Below, in pieces: positions 37,234 through 49,300 of a stretch of 64,000 bases of DNA (position 1 is its first letter; each line of letters begins with the position of its first letter). The translations under genes were made by a program, and so were the position numbers. Below the pieces are notes generated by a model. That model saw only the letters and a list, made by a program, of their open reading frames with translations. It searched no databases and was not told the DNA's origin. Source of the stretch: Klebsormidium nitens (Eukaryota > Streptophyta > Klebsormidiophyceae > Klebsormidiales > Klebsormidiaceae); NCBI GenBank assembly GCA_000708835.1, contig DF236983.1:197753-261752 (forward strand), read 5' to 3'.

Positions 37234-39101
37234 TGGAGAGCACTGCATACAGGACAGCCGGTAGCATGCGAGATACACTGTCACCTGAACCCCCTTAAGC
37301 AGTCTGAATCTCCTTTTTCCATCGAGTCGGCCGGATCCAAGCTTGTCAGCTTTAGACGTCTTCAAGTTTTGATCAGTGGCAAAAATAGAAACACGTCAAT
37401 CACTTAAACTTGTTTTTCGTCGTCGCACAATCTTTGAATCTTGGCACAGCCTCAGTGGCTACCGACTGCCACCCGATCGCCCTACCAAGACGGCATGTAT
37501 GTATTTCTAACTAGGATGGTTTGAGTAGCGTCATTCCATCCAATGTGTGCGCGAGCAGCGAATAGTTGCACCGAAGATGTACGAAGGTGCGAGCTGCAGT
37601 GCATTTCGATAGAGGCCTTGATCCTTCGGCGACCCGCCCGCGACATCCTTGGTTGCATGATAGCTCGGGACATAGTTGGTCTGTGCATGCGGACTTGCAG
37701 TTGCTTTTCCTTCTTATACGTTAAGTTCTTGCTGCCCACAATTCTCGTCGGATCACTAATATATCTGCGCACAGCGATCGGTGCTTGCAGTTTTATTTAT
37801 ATCGCATGAGACGGACGCGATTTGCGAGTGCATACTCACGCTCGTTCGCTTAAGAGTCCTCTACTCAGCCGATCTTAGAAGCATACAATCTGCTCGGCTT
37901 CCACAAATCACCGCGGATTTGCCCCTCCGGCCTTATCCTGTCATCCTGCTTCGTTGCATCACCTTATCATGTAAGTATACACGCCGAGCACTTTCAGCGG
38001 CCCTGTCTGCACGCCTTTGGTGGAATGCACCGATGCCATCTGAAAGGTGACGGCAATCCCGTCAACGATCCGCCGGAACACGTTTCCGTGCCTCGCCTCG
38101 CTGTCAATCTCTGAGACCAAGTAGCCGCGGTCCAGCTCCGCGAGCTCGCGCAGAGTGCGCGCGAGCGCGCAAAAATGCGCTGGATCGGGGCCCTATTCTA
38201 CATTGTTCTACATCACCCCGATGCATTGCAATTGCTATAAAGTATAACGCGGCAGCATCTATTCAAGCTTGTAGAATATATGACACCTTGGAATATCGCA
38301 GCGCATTTGCTATTCTAAGGTGACCTTGCGAATCTGTTTCTCGACGGGGCTTGGAGGCTGTCCTGTTTCATTCCTGGCTTCTTCGACTGGTGGAACGCCC
38401 CTCTCCTGGTGTGCGGCCCCCTCCTGCAGCAAAGTAAAAACGAGCTCATGGGGGTGTGCTGCGCTCAACACGAAAGGGAAACGATTTCAGTTTGTGTTAT
38501 GCTAAGCGCTGTCGATCGTACGTGTGCTGCAACTGAAATTGGTCGAAGCACCCACGGCGAGCAGCACGCGGAAGCAGCTACGATGCAACACTGGCCGCAC
38601 TTGAAGTCCGGATTCGGATTGATTTCTTACCACTCATGTCAGAAAGCAAGTTGTACTTTGATAAGGAGCACTGTTCAAAATGAGCGTGGGAAGGAAGACA
38701 AGTCTGCCGGCACGTTGACAGCTCCCTGAATTGATGCTAGCCGCCCGTTGAATGATGAAAAAGCCCAACGGACTTTGCTGAAGGCTTGCCATGTATCTCT
38801 CACTCTGCCCCCTCGAGGAGCCAACAGCTTTCAGATGATATCCGCTGTCGATGTTTTCCTCGGGACGCAAAGATTTCTAACTGCTAGAGCAACGGAAGGC
38901 GATTAAAATGTAAGATTTCCCCTCCCTGAAATCCGAACTATCGTCAGTGTCCTTAAGATCTTCGAAGCACTCCGACTAACTCTCTCCAATGACCTTTTAT
39001 TCCCGTGACGTTTTCCTTCTTAGTAAAAACAAATATGTGTTCAACGCATTAAACAAATTACTGATTGCCTCAAACAGAGCTTGACGGTGTAGACATCACC
39101 G
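37234..39101. other. Convergent intergenic region, no gene seen
   Basis: The PHIP1 3' end and the 3' end of the next minus-strand gene face each other here. Open frames are short and have no protein-like composition. Confidence 0.5.
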
Positions 39102-40185
39102 TTAGGTCACTTTGAACCTCTGGCAGACAGACACAATAGCACTCATCTCGTTCCATGTACCAACGTACCATGCATGCGAAATGCATCTTGAAAATCTTTC
39201 TGGCCTCACATTCGGTTCATAGTTCGGATCATTCTTGTCGAGGACCTCCACGACGGGTCGCATCTCCTCTTCGCCGGGTACTCCCCACCCATGCACTCCC
39301 CCCTTCCGGGGCCCGTCGGGAAAGCCCGTTCCGCTGTGCCGATGGCCCGTTCCGCTCCGGCGGTCCAGGCGCTCCTCCCCTCTTTTGATCTTGACCTCTT
39401 TCACATGCTCACCCAGCGGCATTCTCAGCACTCGAAGGACACCCGAGGATTGTCAATAGTCACTATTATAAAATCAATCGAGCACAAGACTGCATTTCGT
39501 CCACCAAAGCCCGAAAGCAGAAAAAGCGCTTGCTAAGCTTGATCACAAGGGCCCTTGAAAGCGAAACGGAAGCTTTTGGTCTCTATTCAGCTGGAAACAT
39601 ACCGCTGCTCGACAGATTAGATTTGGCAAAGGCGGATTTCAGGCTCACTTGATCAAGGAGAAACTTGAAAAGCTACTCAATTTTCTGCCGTTAGGCGTCT
39701 TCTGCGGTTTGAAGCTGGCAAAGTAGGTGGGAGCTCCACATGCAGGTGCTCGCGCATAACTTCAAGTCAGGCAGAATGTAGTACGCAGATCAGTGAGGTC
39801 AAATGGTTTGAAGGGCTTTTGTCAATCGGACTCAAAGACCTTTCACGACTCCGTTGAGACTGCAAGATCTTACAATGCGCGACGAGCACCATGCCGTCAG
39901 AGACTCGAGATCAGAGTGCCTGACGCTGTGACATTCGAGCTTCTATAGCGCGCGCAAATGCGCTTTTTGTCAAAAGATCTGCATGTGCCTCGTGTGACGA
40001 CGATCACGTGAAGGAAGATAGGATCAGGTGCAACCACTTCAGAGATGCGCTGGCGCGATCTGATTGCTTTGCAATCAGCTCTCGGCTTGCTGACTGAGCA
40101 AATATTCACGTGCATCTTCATGGTCTGTTTCGAGCTTGGAGTCACAAAAATCGAATGGCTTTAACGGAGGTGCTGGCGTAGACAT
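39102..40185 (-). CDS. Short protein with PDCD4/SERBP1-like Arg-Gly motif (tentative model)
   Basis: The clearest exon (about 39425-39210) encodes DRRSGTGHRHSGTG, a Lys-Gly-Gly stretch, GWGVPGEEE and LDKNDPNYEPN. This order, a basic D-R-x-S-G-T-G followed by KGG, W-G and D-x-N-D-P-N-Y, is seen near the N-terminus of PDCD4/MA3 proteins. The first part also recalls HABP4/SERBP1 ribosome-associated proteins. A GTGAGG donor follows, and an in-phase acceptor gives a five-residue final exon (39119-39102). Read-through of this 90-base intron also stays open. Upstream, an ATG at 40185 starts a plausible first exon (STPAPPLKPFDFCDS), but I could not join it in phase; a small exon may be missing. No MA3 domain is present downstream. 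Confidence 0.42.
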
Positions 40186-40870
40186 CTTCGACGAGCCAGT
40201 TTTAGAAGTCGAAACGCCGCGAGAAAGGATCCGATCTGTTCCTTCCTTCGAGCTTCTGTGGACGTGTGTGGACGCCAGTATGCACGAACAAGTGTTCGTG
40301 TAAAGAATGCTCACTTCGATCAATGTCAGGTGCTTTAGACGCCAACTTATTGAGCCAGTCCAACACAAGGTCGGAGTTCGAAGAAACTTGTGAAACCGCT
40401 GTAAGCTTCGAAGTGCAGAAAAGGTGAAATAACAGCGTCGAATAATTTAATATCACAGACTTGAAAGAGATCAAATCAGACTCTAGTTGGTTCGATACGG
40501 GGACTGAAAAACGGGTCGGTAAGAGGGGAGGCGTACAGGGGAGGCGTACAGTAGAATCTTGAAAGAAGAAGAGACAGCATTGCATTCTCTTCGAGTCAAA
40601 ATGCAGAATTCTTTATTTGCAATCGACTTCACAGAACCATAGCCTCGAGAACGCCGCCCTTCGAGCATCCCCTGACGCTTCTCTGCGCCTCCTTCCCTTG
40701 AAATCCTCGCCGTCTCCTATCTACATCAAGCTCGAAAGGGACAGCTTTGCTGTATCTCTGCCGTCTCTTTCTGCGAAGGGCCTGCTGCTCTGCTTGACTG
40801 TCCGCGCCGTTCACCAAGAAACTCTGTCAAGACTTGCTGAAGGACTGCGAAGGGTGCGCGGATCAAAATC
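40186..40870. promoter_or_regulatory. Divergent intergenic region before the cold-shock gene
   Basis: About 685 bases lie between the tentative start at 40185 (-) and the cold-shock start at 40871 (+). A CT-rich stretch just before 40871 may be 5' UTR. No defined element was recognised. Confidence 0.35.
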
Positions 40871-43800
40871 ATGGCGGTCGAGACAGAGAAGAAGCCTGGC
40901 ACATGCAAGTGGTTCAACAGCACGAAGGGGTATGGGTACATCACCCCTGACGATGGTGAGCGCTTGCATTGCATTCAGAGCTGTGATCAGATTTTTTTTG
41001 ACCCTGATCCATCCCGAGGATTTTCATTCTTCTTGAGGTTTTTGAAGCATGCGAGGTCTGCTATAGTTGTCCCATAAGGATTTTTGCAACAGCATGAGGA
41101 ACATAGAGACTGATGAAGCTTCGATCTTCTGGAGGATCTTCAATTCTGTGCCATGTATCTGCTTCGATCTGGAAGGTCTGAAACAATGTATCTTATAGAG
41201 TTTTTGCTTTAAGGGCTCTGTTAATTTGAAATCTAGGTAAGTTTTCTTGTCCTGAGTCTTGCTTGCATGTCTGTTAAGTTCGAATCATGGAGATACTGCA
41301 TTCATGAGTGGTCTTCTGCCTACCTGGATCTTCTGTTATCTTATTGGCTCGTGTAGATTACACGGGAGACTTTTGGTCCATGTTTGATCCACAGCATGGT
41401 CTTTGAAGATTTTGTAATGGGTTGCAACTTTAGCCCAATGTGACAGCTGGAACATATGACAGCATCCAAATAGACAAGCCCTCACTTTCGAAGATCTCCA
41501 TCCCAGGAACCCAATGGGTTTTGCTGATGTACTTCAAAATCTGAACAGTATTTCATTGAAAAAATGGTTACTGCTGAGCAGACCATTACCACTTGATCAG
41601 GGATTGTGAGACGCAGTGGGGATGCTTAACCTCATTGGAAGTGCAAAACATCTGTTATTTCGGAATCCCTGATTCTAAGCTGACTAGCATTCTTGGTGTT
41701 TTTGTAGGACGAAATCTTAGCCTGACTCGAAGCGAGAAAGCTCGCTTGCTTCGTCCGGGTGCTTGTGTCATCATCAAAAACCTTCATGCAGCTTCTGAGA
41801 GTACCTGCTTATCATCGCAGCGTCTTGTCTACTTTCGTCGCCGATCTGACCTTGATTTCCTCTCTTTTGAATTCTAGAAATGGTTACTTCTCCAAATTTG
41901 CGCTTTCTTTGCTTGCTTCCAGGAAGCGACGACCTCTTCGTGCACCAGACCAGCATCCACGCCGACGGCTTCCGCAGCCTCAAGGAGGGCGAACCAGTGG
42001 AGTTCACGGTTGGTACCGGCGATGACGGACGCTTGAAGGCGCTGGACGTCACAGGGCCTGGCGGTGCAGCCGTCCAGGGTGCACCCCGCGAGCAGATGAG
42101 GTGGGGTTCCTATCCTCTGCGTTCTGAATCTTCAGCTGCATCCCGAAGGAGTCTTAAGAGGCAGCCCTCTTCAAGGTATTCTTCGTGGATGCTTCTCTGT
42201 TAACGTCTTGAAGGACGTGGAGAAGCTCTTGCTTGAATCGAAGTTTGCGAATCACTTGTCTGTGAAACTTGGGCATGTGGAAACCAACTTCTTCAGGGTT
42301 GAAAAGCCAAATTGCTTGTCCTGATTCATTCTAGAAAATGAAACTTTCTGATTCTTCAGATAACATCCATTTTGCTCCGTTGCCATTCTACTCGATTCCT
42401 GGGAGGAGGTATGAAGACTGCTTTTGCGTTGGGTTTTTACATTTCAAGTATAGTCTTCCAATGTCTTTCTGGCTCGTCAAAACCTTTGAGCTGTTCTCAG
42501 TCCGCAAAGCACCATCGATCTTGGTTATCACTAGCCCTTCTTTCAAACCTTTCGCATGTCTTGATTGGCAACTTCGACTTCTCACCAATCACTCCAACCA
42601 TTCACTGCTCTGAAGACCTTGATCCTTCGGATTGTGGCAATCAGATTCAATCTAAAACTTAGGAATTCTGCTTTCTTGGTTGTTCTTCAATCATCTTCAA
42701 ACTCATTTGTACTTGAGTTTCGAAATGGATTCAAAGGTTTCTGGATTTCGACACGCCCCTCGTTGGAATCATCGGGGTATGATCCGGTTCAAGCGGGGCG
42801 GCTCATAAGTCTTCTTCCTCGAAGCAACAGATCAATACTTCTTTTCCATTCGTTTTAGTCTTTTCATCCAGCCCACCTACCACTATCTTGCAGACATCGC
42901 GTTTCTCTAAGCGGCGGCAGCAAAAGCCAAACTGGAGGCTGCTTCTGCTGTACCTCAGACTTGTATGAAGGAATCTCGCTTTTCTAGGACTTCAATAAGT
43001 CCTCTCCGAATTGAACGGCTGCTCTTTCATCCACATTCTGTTCGCGCACTTCGCCGTTGCTTTCATCCTCAGTATCGAATGTCGATCACCCATTTCCACC
43101 CGTTTCCACCATCTCATCCATCTCTTATCTCAGGGACCGTGCTCCTATGGGCGGCGGCGGCGGCTATGGTGCTGGAGGCGGCGGCTATGGCGGCGGCGGC
43201 GGCGGCTACGGAGGCGCGGGCGGCGGGGGCGGCCGCGCGTGCTACCGCTGCGGCCAGGAGGGCCACATCTCGCGCGACTGCCCCAACGAAGCGGGAGCGT
43301 GGGCGGGCGGGGGGGGCTACGGGTGGCGTCGGGGAGGAGGCGGCCGTACGGGCGGGGGGGGCTACGGGCGCGGGCGGTGGGGGCGTACGGGCGGGACGGG
43401 NNNNNNNNNNNNNNNNNNNNGGGCGGTGGGGGCTACGGCGGAGGAGGGGGAGGCTACGGGGGAGGAGGCGGCGGTGGCAGCCGGTGAGCCTGAGAGCTTT
43501 GATTGATGACTTTTTGTTGCGTTTCGTGTATCTTCATCCGTCTCTTTGGAACAAGATGTGGGCGGCTGAAATTGTACGGCCTTTCGATGAAAGAAAGGCC
43601 TCTCGGATGCTCACAACGGAAATGAGATGATTTAATCTTGACAATCTTTGATGACCGTTGATTAGGATACGCCTGATCCAACTTTCAAACAGCAAACCTT
43701 ACACCAAGATCTGCACTGCGCTTGAGACATTAGCCAGCGAAGGCATCTGGGGTCCATTCTATCGGCTTTCACCGTTCCCCAGAATCCGCGATAAAAGACG

Positions 43801-44856
43801 CTGACAATCCGCGGACAAAGTCTCCTTGCGATCTACAAGCATCTCGACAGAGAGGAGATCCATGTCGAATTGTTCAAAAACATCGTCTCGTGCTCGACGA
43901 GTCTGTGACCGAGAATTTCCTGTTCGCAGGGCATGCTACAAGTGCGGCGAGGAAGGCCACATCTCACGCGACTGCCCGCAGGGCGGCGGGGGCGGCGGCG
44001 GCTATGGTGGCGGTGGAGGCGGCGGCGGCAGCAGGCACGTATATCCTTGCTCTGACCGTCTCAGAGAAGTTTTGAACGCGAAGCAAAAGAGTTTGTAGGG
44101 GCTTGCGGTTCCTAGCTCTACGTAAAAGATCGCTCTGTTGCTTCACCTTCTGCTCTTGGTCTTGAAGAAGGAAAGGCTTCAAGTGTGATTGGGCTCGTTG
44201 AAAATTTTGCCATTCCGTTTAGATTACAGTTCCGGTTCACTATGCATGCACACGAAAGTGAGAAGGAAGACGTGTTTCCACTAGTCAAACGTGCTTGCTG
44301 CTTGTTTTGCAGGGCTTGCTACAAGTGCGGTGAGGAGGGTCACATCTCGCGGGACTGCCCACAGGGAGGAGGCGGCGGGTGAGTCAGCCGTTTCAGTAGA
44401 TTCTCAACAGAGATCGAGTACGAATGACGATATGATGATCTTGTCGGTGAAAGAAGGCTGGTTGGCGACGAGTTTTGTCATTCTGAAATTTCTCGGACAA
44501 TGAATTCGTTCATCAATGGAAGCGATTTTGAAGGCACACGAACGTGAAGTATCCGGGGTTCCTGACATAAAACAGGTTCCTGACATAAAACCCTGAAAGA
44601 AAGGGTGAATGTGTTTCCTTCAATCGGGGCAGTTCAACAGATTTACTCCTCTTGAGAACACGCAAAGGTGGATAAGCAACGGAGATCAATCCTTGTCTCG
44701 CCTCAAGTTTGTGAATTCAACTTGACCACCCACCTGCATTTTGAGACTTATAGTCTGACCTCGTTTCGTTTCATTTGCAGCGGCGGCGGCGGCGGCCGCG
44801 GCTGCTACAAGTGCGGTCAGGAGGGTCACATCTCCCGCGACTGCCCGAACCAGTAG
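40871..44856 (+). CDS. Cold-shock-domain, glycine-rich CCHC zinc-knuckle RNA-binding protein
   Basis: Six exons: 40871-40955, 41923-42100, 43134-43483, 43930-44034, 44313-44378, 44781-44856. Exons 1-2 encode a cold-shock domain with the RNP1-like [17 protein letters not shown] and the RNP2-like [10 protein letters not shown]. Exons 3-6 each encode one retroviral-type knuckle, [14 protein letters not shown], joined by glycine-rich linkers. This is the architecture of plant CSP/GRP2 proteins, RNA chaperones that melt structured RNA during cold and other stress. Exon 3 contains 20 Ns, so the linker length is unknown; the frame is kept only if the true gap is a multiple of three. Exons 3-6 join in the same phase (2) only if exon 4 ends at 44034 with a GC donor (AG|GCACGT). 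The first two introns are about 970 and 1,030 bases, among the longest here, and may carry regulation. Confidence 0.9.
43401..43420. other. Assembly gap (20 N) inside the cold-shock gene
   Basis: Twenty unknown bases sit in the glycine-rich linker of exon 3. The flanks are nearly pure GGC/GGT/GGG repeats, a common cause of assembly gaps. A run of exactly 20 is probably a placeholder. Confidence 0.95.
44557..44592. repeat. 18-bp direct tandem duplication
   Basis: GGTTCCTGACATAAAAC occurs twice, 18 bases apart, inside the last intron of the cold-shock gene. Confidence 0.85.
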
Positions 44857-46346
44857 AAGCCCGACCCTCCAGACCTCGAGCTTGCGTCACCACCCGGGGC
44901 CGATTGCGTCACGCGTTGGCGTCTTTCCGTCGCGTTGGGGGAGCGACAGGGGGTTCGAGGGTTGACGAGATTTCACGTTCGGTAGTTTCAGTCTTCGTAG
45001 GTTGGTGGTCAGGCCGGCCCTTTTCTTCTTGGGGCGATGCTTATCTTGGTTAGGGTTAATTTTGACGGCTAAGCGGAAGTCTGGACAGCTGCACAAACCG
45101 TTGTCAGAAATGGGTTCAATTTCAGAGCGGGACAGTCGTGTTTGTCGGCACGCGTGCAGAGGGACACTGTGGCAAGCAGGCAGCGCAGATACTCGTTCTT
45201 TCTGTTTCTGGTGTCAGGAAGTATGTTCGTTTGAGGAAGACGATATGGTCAGTGAGTCGAGCGAAAGATTGCACTTATTGAAACACAGAAGAGGGAGAGG
45301 AGGGAGCGGCACAGTTGAATCCAGCTCGATTGTCGATCGAGATAGATAAAGCTGCGGTCGAAAGGGTAGAGGAGGTACAATCATCTGCAAGCACGCAAGC
45401 GGGCTTTATTTCGATGAGGGGAGGATGGGGAAACATATATTGTAACACGGGGACCATTTTAAGCAAACCTGATCAACTTGTGAAACATGCTGCAATTTCA
45501 ACTTTGGAGCACCACCCCTTTTCGTTGGATAGTACGAGCCCATGGATGCTCATCTCGAACGCTATGCATGCAATCATCAAATGTTGCGATGAAGTACGTA
45601 TTGTATTTAGATTTGCACTCCTGAAATAGGTTCTTCGGCAAACCGTTGAACAGCCTCTGCATTAGCAAGTGTGCACATGCAGCGGGGCACCGCACACGAG
45701 ATAAGGAGCTAGTAGGTGGCCTCGCGTGCAAGTATCCTGTCTAGTCCGCTTGATTCAATCGCAAAAGTATGCCGGACTGAATTGAAGAAGCCGACTACAC
45801 AGACGGGTAATTCGCGCCGTTTGATTGTGGAGGCTTCCCGCAAACAGAAACCTAGCAGACTCTTTGCGCGAGGCTCTCGCGAATTCGTGTATTGCATAAC
45901 TAGCTGCGGTGGACATCTTCAAAGCGTCGGACGAGTTATAGACCATAGGGGCATGCAACCAACAGGGCATCATTGAAAGTGAAGGATGACAATTGGCTTC
46001 AGCTAGGATAGAGGTCACCGCATGCATGGTCTTGTGTACTTGAATCCAGGACCAACCATGCCGCGTCTCATTGCCGAACTTTATTACGTGATCCGCAGGG
46101 AGATGGCACAACAACGGAGTATCATTGATATGGGCCCGGAAGGACAGATTGAATTAGATAATCAACATCACTGTTTATCGAAGTATGCGCGCTTCATTTG
46201 CCCTTGTTGTAAGTGGGAACGTTGCTGACTCTGGCCCGAAGAAAAACTCTCTGTCTCCATCTTCAGTGCGGCCTCTTATACTAGCACTTGTGTTGTTAAA
46301 TCTTCGTGGTAAAAACCGAGTTGGACAAATCTACCAGAATTGCTCC
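44857..46346. other. Convergent intergenic region, no gene seen
   Basis: The 3' ends of the cold-shock gene (+) and the methyltransferase gene (-) face each other. I found no supported coding exon, RNA gene or repeat here. Confidence 0.5.
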
Positions 46347-49300
46347 CTACTTACGATACAAATAGATCGCCCTTCCGAATCCTCCTATACTGCCAGGAAC
46401 GGCGGGCGTGACGATGTCCGCACTGCGGAACCCAATCTGCAGAAAGATACAGAATCTACTGACTATAAGCATGACAGCAGCTTCAAAGCTCCGCTGAGGA
46501 GTTTGCGCACACCAAGAGCGCAGACCAAACTTCTGATGAAGATACAAACTCCCGACCGGTGACCGAGCTGTATGGTCATTTCGATTTTCAGCACAGGTTG
46601 AGAACGTTGCGACGGAAGAGCGTAAACTGACCTTTGATTGGAGGACGTTCGAAAACTGGTCCGGCAAAATCTTAATTTCCTTGAAGTGCCGCTGCGTCGT
46701 CTGCACAGTAAAACAAGGGACGTCAGTCGCCATTGAGTGTTTGTGATTGAAGCGATTCATTCAGAGTCCTCTAAAACGACTCGCAATGTCACGCCTTCCC
46801 ACTCTGGCCGCACTCAGTCCAGAAAGTGTTTCACTTGAAACAAGGCAGCTGTCTGGGCCACCCCGGACGGCCTGCTGACTCACAAACGTTTTCGACCCTG
46901 CATGTGCTGCTCGCATTTTGCGCACACTTGGCGCTTTCTTTGGCAATCGATCACGATTCACATCGCTCCGGCCCTGTACTTCGGACCGAAAGGTTCAAGT
47001 CGAAGCAGCAGAAATGACGTTACGCGTTTCCGGGCACTTAGAGACCCACCTCCGAGACTGCCCGGTTGCTCTTGTACGACTTCCAGGGCTGCGGCTCCAA
47101 TATGAAAAGTCCCCCGGGCTTGAGGCTCTTGTAGACCTTTGAGAAGAAGCGCAGCAGGCCGTCGTCGCCCCAGTTGAGGTGGATCCACTTGACCACGCTC
47201 AGACTGCATCGGGCGACATGAGCTCGCTGATGAGATTTCGGAAAAGCAAAGAAGGGGTCGATCCAGCAGGTTTGGCGAACGAAGCAGGCGACCGTAATCA
47301 GCAGAAAGAGCCATCCTTGCAGAGCTCCACGCATCTAATCCAGAGAGCTTCCTAAAGCACACGAGAGGGCAAAACCCAGTGGACGCACGGCTTCGAGGTC
47401 AGGCGTTCGAGAGCAACCTTTTCAAAAACAACCCTCGAAATCCATCGCACATGGAGTCCCGGCTAAGATGACCAGGCAAGCTCAGCGATTGACTGAATAA
47501 CTGCGGCCAACGTCGTCGTCAGCAATCACCCAGCTGCTCACTACTTGAACTGAAAGTCGCCCTCTCACCTCATCACGACGTCGTACTTCTCCTCCTCGAC
47601 CGGGCTAACGACGAAGTTCTCCTTCCGGAACTGCACGTTCTGCGAAAACCGCTTCCTTTCCAACGCCGATCCGCCCCCGAGGCACTCCCTTACTTCACTT
47701 GAAAGAAATCCCGTGGCTTCACTGGCTGGTGGATCGATCGTCGACACCTCTCCCTCTGTTTCTCGCTCATCTAATGTGCCCTCCGCCATACCCTCCCCTT
47801 TTCCTTCAAGCATAACCGTTTCAAGCAAAACATCTTCCTTTACGTCCCCGTTCTCACCCTCGGTTAACCCAACCAAACCTAAACCCTCCGGCTTCTCGCC
47901 CTCCTGTGCAAACCTAGAATGCAGAGAGGCTTCTCCCAAAGATCCGAGGGTTCCGTCGGCCGTCTGCTCGGGAACCCCGCTGACAACGACTCTGCCCGAC
48001 TCTTCTCCGCTGACGTCAGCACTTCCGTTCGCACCTCGACTGCTGACGTCAGCGGCCTCGTCCGCACCTCTGCCACTGCCGTCACCACCCCCTTCTCCGA
48101 CGACTTCGAAACCCCCGACTGTCGAAACTTGCTCGGAGGTGGACGAAACGACCCTTCGACCAGTTTCGCCAATATCAGATTCAGGGGGGTGACCCGAATC
48201 GTACCCCTGAGCTAGCCGCCTCCGCTTTTCTTGTCTCAGCGGCCCTTCTGGTGAGCGGCTGCTCTGTGTTCCCCATAGCAGGGTTTGCCTAACCCCAGGG
48301 TGGTCAGCTTGACCAGCGAGTTCGAGCCGCGCCCGCTGCGGCTTGTTGGCTTGGCGCAGGATGGCGGCTTCTCGCTTGAGGTGACTTTTGGCCTTGGCAA
48401 CTAGGGCTGATAGGAGAAAAGGATGTGCGATCATTCGTGAGTTGCTTGTAAAAAGTAGTTTGTCAAAGTAGAGATTATCATTCAGCTACATAGAGCACAT
48501 GTCAGCTGAAGCTTAAACACGGAAGGATTGGCCGAACAGAGCCAGCATTTGAAGATGCTGAATGTGCACAGACGATATTGATCTGCAAGTGTGGCTTGAT
48601 GATGGAACAAGGAAAGGCGAATCCCTATGGATGCAACTCGGGTGAGAGCACAGCGACATCAAGAGGAAGAACTCGAGGAGATGGTAAGGATGCTCACATC
48701 CATCTATGTCAACGCCCACCATGCTCCCACACTCAAACTTCTGAGCTGCAGCACAGACACACAACGAGCCACACATGAGACAATATCAAAACGATGCAGG
48801 ATGTACTCTGAGAAAGGAAAGCTCCGGGAGAGGATCAAATTTCAAAGACTTGCATGGACTGCCGACGCAGCTGCTACCAAGAAAAAGTTCAAAGGGAGGC
48901 ACTTGAACGATCATTCAGGATTTCCTGCAGCCGTAATCCTTGACAATGCAGTGCACTGGAGAGCAAAGTGTGCGAAGATGACTTTGCTAACAGGGGACTG
49001 AGAGAAGAGCGAGAGGGTATTAGTACCTACAGCGATGGTGACGTAGCCTTCGTTGCAACCCACGTCCAGGCACGCCTTCCCCTGAAACCATTCCTTTTGG
49101 AACAAGCTCAACCGGGGGTCCTCTGATAGTGTCTTGGCAAACTGCAAGAAAGACATTTTCCAACAACACTTCAGATGCCTCCATATTTGCATTGAAACAC
49201 TGCGTCAAAGTTCCTTGCTAGCTACTTTCTCCTTCCATCATGTCGACGAAACGCTAAACTTGAGTGTTTGACTCCTGCAAAAGCTCAACGGAAGGTTTGA

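Noticed and set aside
35835-37365. Long minus-strand frames (up to 356 codons, Pro/Ser/His-rich) opposite the PHIP1 knuckle exon
   Set aside because: They are antisense shadows of the GC-rich, repetitive knuckle-coding sequence; the sense frame has clear CCHC motifs and the antisense has none.
47713-48215. Plus-strand Ser/Pro-rich frames opposite the MePCE insert
   Set aside because: Antisense of the acidic Gly/Ser insert; no domain, no start context, and the minus frame joins the flanking exons in phase.
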